Assembly (NCBI GenBank): GCA_018001935.1
Contig: JAGNHB010000033.1
Location: forward strand, 1-60,915
Direction: 5' to 3'
DNA: 60,915 bases
Origin: Acidobacteriota bacterium
GTDB taxonomy: Bacteria > Acidobacteriota > JAAYUB01
The position numbers were made by a program, and so were the translations under genes. The notes below the pieces were generated by a model. It ran no database searches. It saw nothing but the letters and a program-made list of their open reading frames with translations, and was not told where the DNA came from. Positions 59,408 through 60,915 of this stretch are shown here, piece after piece (positions within the stretch are counted from its first letter, which is position 1; each line of letters opens with the position of its first letter).

Positions 59408-60625
59408 TCAGCCCAGCCTCCGGATCACCACCACGGTCCGGTCGTCGTCCACCCGGCCGGGTGTGCCGGAGAAGGCCCGGCTCTCGTGGAAGATCCGCGC
59501 CGTCAGCTCCACGGCGGCGAGGTCCCGCCCGTCCCGGATCAGCGACTTCAGCCGCGAGCGGCCGTACTCCTCGCCGCTCTCGTCGCTGAGCTCGGTGATG
59601 CCGTCGGTGTAGAGGACGAGGAGGTCCCCGGGTTCCAGGATGACGATGCCGGTCCCGTACGCGGCGTCGGGCTGCAGCCCCAGGAAGGGGCCGCCCTCCT
59701 CCAGTTCGATGAACTCGTCCGCCCCGCGCCGGTACCAGAGGGGGTAGACGTGGGCCATGTTGGCGTAGTGAAAGCGGCCGTCAGGGCCCAGTTCCCCGTA
59801 GACCAGGGCGATGAGGTTCTCGATGGAGTGGGCGTCGAAGAAGGCCTGGTTCATGAGGTGGGCCTTGTACGCGATTTTCAGGTTGGTCTGGGCGAGGACG
59901 GCGAGGACCCGGTGAAGGGCCGTCACCTGGACCGCGGCGCTGAAGCCCTTTCCCTTGACGTCGGCGATGCAGACCCCCAGGAGGGGGCCGAAGAGGTCGA
60001 AGAAGCGGAAATAGTCGCCGCCCACCACCGCGAAGGGCTCGGAGGCCCCGTGGATGTCGAAGCCGGGGAAGACGGGGACCGCTTCGGGGAGAAGGCTGGA
60101 CTGCTGCCGGTGCGCCAGTTCGAGGATTTCGCCGAGGAACTCGCCTTCGCGTCTGCTGGCGGCGAGGTTTGACGTGAAGAGGCCCACGATGCGCAGGAAG
60201 GACTCGATGACCCCCCGCTTCGACGCGAAGTCCTCGCTTCGCTCGAAGTACAAGGCAATGATGTAGTTGAGGTCTTCGTCCACGGGGAAGGCCGTGAAGC
60301 TCTCGACCTCGAGGGGCTGCTGGGCGGGGACGTCGAAGAAGGGGTCGCCCTTGGCGAGGTGGACGAGCCGGTGCTGGCGCATCTGCGCGAGGGGGACCTG
60401 GGCGAGGGGGAAGAGGAAGTCGTCGCCGACGTGGGCGCGGGTGCCGATTTCGCGGATGCAGCGGTAGCCGCAGGGGGTCTTCTCCCAGACCCGGCCGCCG
60501 CTGAGGCAGGTTTCCTGGCGGAAGTCGCTCAGGAGGGCGTCGAGGAGTTCGATGGAGAACTTCCGTTCGCCTTCGAAACCGGCCTGGAGCCGTTCGATGA
60601 TGTCGTAGAATCGTCGGGTGAACAC
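59408..60625 (-). CDS. SpoIIE/RsbU-type PP2C phosphatase
   Basis: A 405-residue protein with an N-terminal sensor-like region (about residues 1-190, possibly GAF-like) and a C-terminal SpoIIE phosphatase domain: VVGGDYFRFFDL, CIADVKGKGFSAAV, YTDGITEL and DDDRTVVVIRR. Relatives dephosphorylate anti-anti-sigma factors to switch on stress sigma factors. GTG at 60625 has GGGGGAAG in good position; ATG at 60673 lacks a site and sits at a possible -10 box (TAAAAT). No RsbV or RsbW gene is adjacent. Confidence 0.88.
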   Translation of the reverse strand: MFTRRFYDIIERLQAGFEGERKFSIELLDALLSDFRQETCLSGGRVWEKTPCGYRCIREIGTRAHVGDDFLFPLAQVPLAQMRQHRLVHLAKGDPFFDVPAQQPLEVESFTAFPVDEDLNYIIALYFERSEDFASKRGVIESFLRIVGLFTSNLAASRREGEFLGEILELAHRQQSSLLPEAVPVFPGFDIHGASEPFAVVGGDYFRFFDLFGPLLGVCIADVKGKGFSAAVQVTALHRVLAVLAQTNLKIAYKAHLMNQAFFDAHSIENLIALVYGELGPDGRFHYANMAHVYPLWYRRGADEFIELEEGGPFLGLQPDAAYGTGIVILEPGDLLVLYTDGITELSDESGEEYGRSRLKSLIRDGRDLAAVELTARIFHESRAFSGTPGRVDDDRTVVVIRRLG

Positions 60626-60722
60626 CTTCCCCCCGGATGCCGGATGGCTTTTCCGAAACCGGAAAGGAGGCATTTTAGCACAGATTAACCGGATGGATAC
60701 GACCATTCGAGAAGGCGATTGA

Positions 60723-60915
60723 AAGGTGTGAAGGGTGTGAAAGGTGTGAAGGGTGTGAAGGGTGTGAAGGGGCGAAGGGGCGAAAGAGGCGAAGGGGCGA
60801 AAGAGGTGAAAGGGCGAAAGGGGTGAAAGGGCGAAAGGGGCGAAAGGGGTGAAGGGGCGAAAGGGGTGAAGGGGGCGAAGGGGCGAAAGGGGTGAAAGGG
60901 CGAAAGGGGTGAAGG
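60723..60915. repeat. Degenerate tandem array of GAAAGGTGT / GAAAGGGGC words
   Basis: At least twenty head-to-tail 8-9-base words run to the window edge, changing from AAGGGTGTG to AAGGGGCG types along the array. It may be one arm of a larger element whose other arm lies outside the window. No gene is seen here. Confidence 0.85.

Overview
The window is GC-rich (most genes look close to 65-70% GC by eye) and densely coded, with ATGA-type stop/start overlaps and frequent GGAGG ribosome binding sites. It is a bacterial chromosome segment. A caa3-type (A2) cytochrome oxidase next to alternative complex III, a non-mevalonate dxs, an MFS-fused spermidine synthase homologue, a eukaryotic-type hexokinase and many short intergenic repeats would fit Acidobacteriota or a neighbouring deep-branching phylum. 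This placement is inference; there is no rRNA or marker set here to settle it.

Layout. 0.2-9.8 kb holds mostly single genes: a small zincin, a B12-dependent radical SAM protein, an alpha/beta hydrolase, fabH, a membrane-anchored protein of unknown function, an anchored polysaccharide deacetylase, an MBL-fold hydrolase and a von Willebrand lipoprotein. 10.2-13.7 kb is a tight dxs-tlyA-nadK operon, followed by a cysteine-synthase-like gene with its own promoter and a tRNA-Val/tRNA-Asp operon with a visible promoter and terminator. 15.8-24.7 kb carries a secreted beta-helix protein with a dockerin-like tail, a polysaccharide pyruvyl transferase homologue, a patatin lipase, a coiled-coil protein, an NYN RNase and the spermidine synthase/MFS fusion.

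24.9-39.1 kb is an aerobic respiratory supercluster, all on the plus strand: SCO, ctaD, ctaE, ctaF, ctaC (fused to cytochrome c), ctaB, then a polytopic monoheme cytochrome, actA, actB, actC, actD and actF. It should take electrons from quinol through alternative complex III to oxygen. The cluster is interrupted by an MNT/HEPN toxin-antitoxin pair whose toxin is cut short, and by three insert-like repeats. One of these encloses an intact GxxExxY (PD-(D/E)XK-like) gene. An RND pump and a PhoU-like DUF47 gene converge on its end.

42.8-47.3 kb is accessory DNA: palindromic and tandem repeats, a hicBA pair, a truncated serine recombinase, an AT-rich toxin-like fragment with a lipoprotein gene, and remnants of a tyrosine recombinase, an RHS protein and a family 39 glycosyltransferase. 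47.3-60.7 kb returns to ordinary chromosome: YjbQ, a zinc-ribbon coiled-coil protein, tRNA(CAT), a SUMF1-like protein, hpt, a PP2C phosphatase, a eukaryotic-type hexokinase with a GLUT-like sugar porter, feoB, pcrA and a SpoIIE-type phosphatase. The right edge is a degenerate short tandem repeat.

The most unusual signal is a set of five separate loci built the same way. Each has two inverted arms, and each arm is itself a tandem repeat of a word of about 8-10 bases. The word differs from locus to locus, and the spacer is empty except at 35.7-36.4 kb, where it holds the GxxExxY gene. This looks like one class of non-autonomous mobile or structural element.
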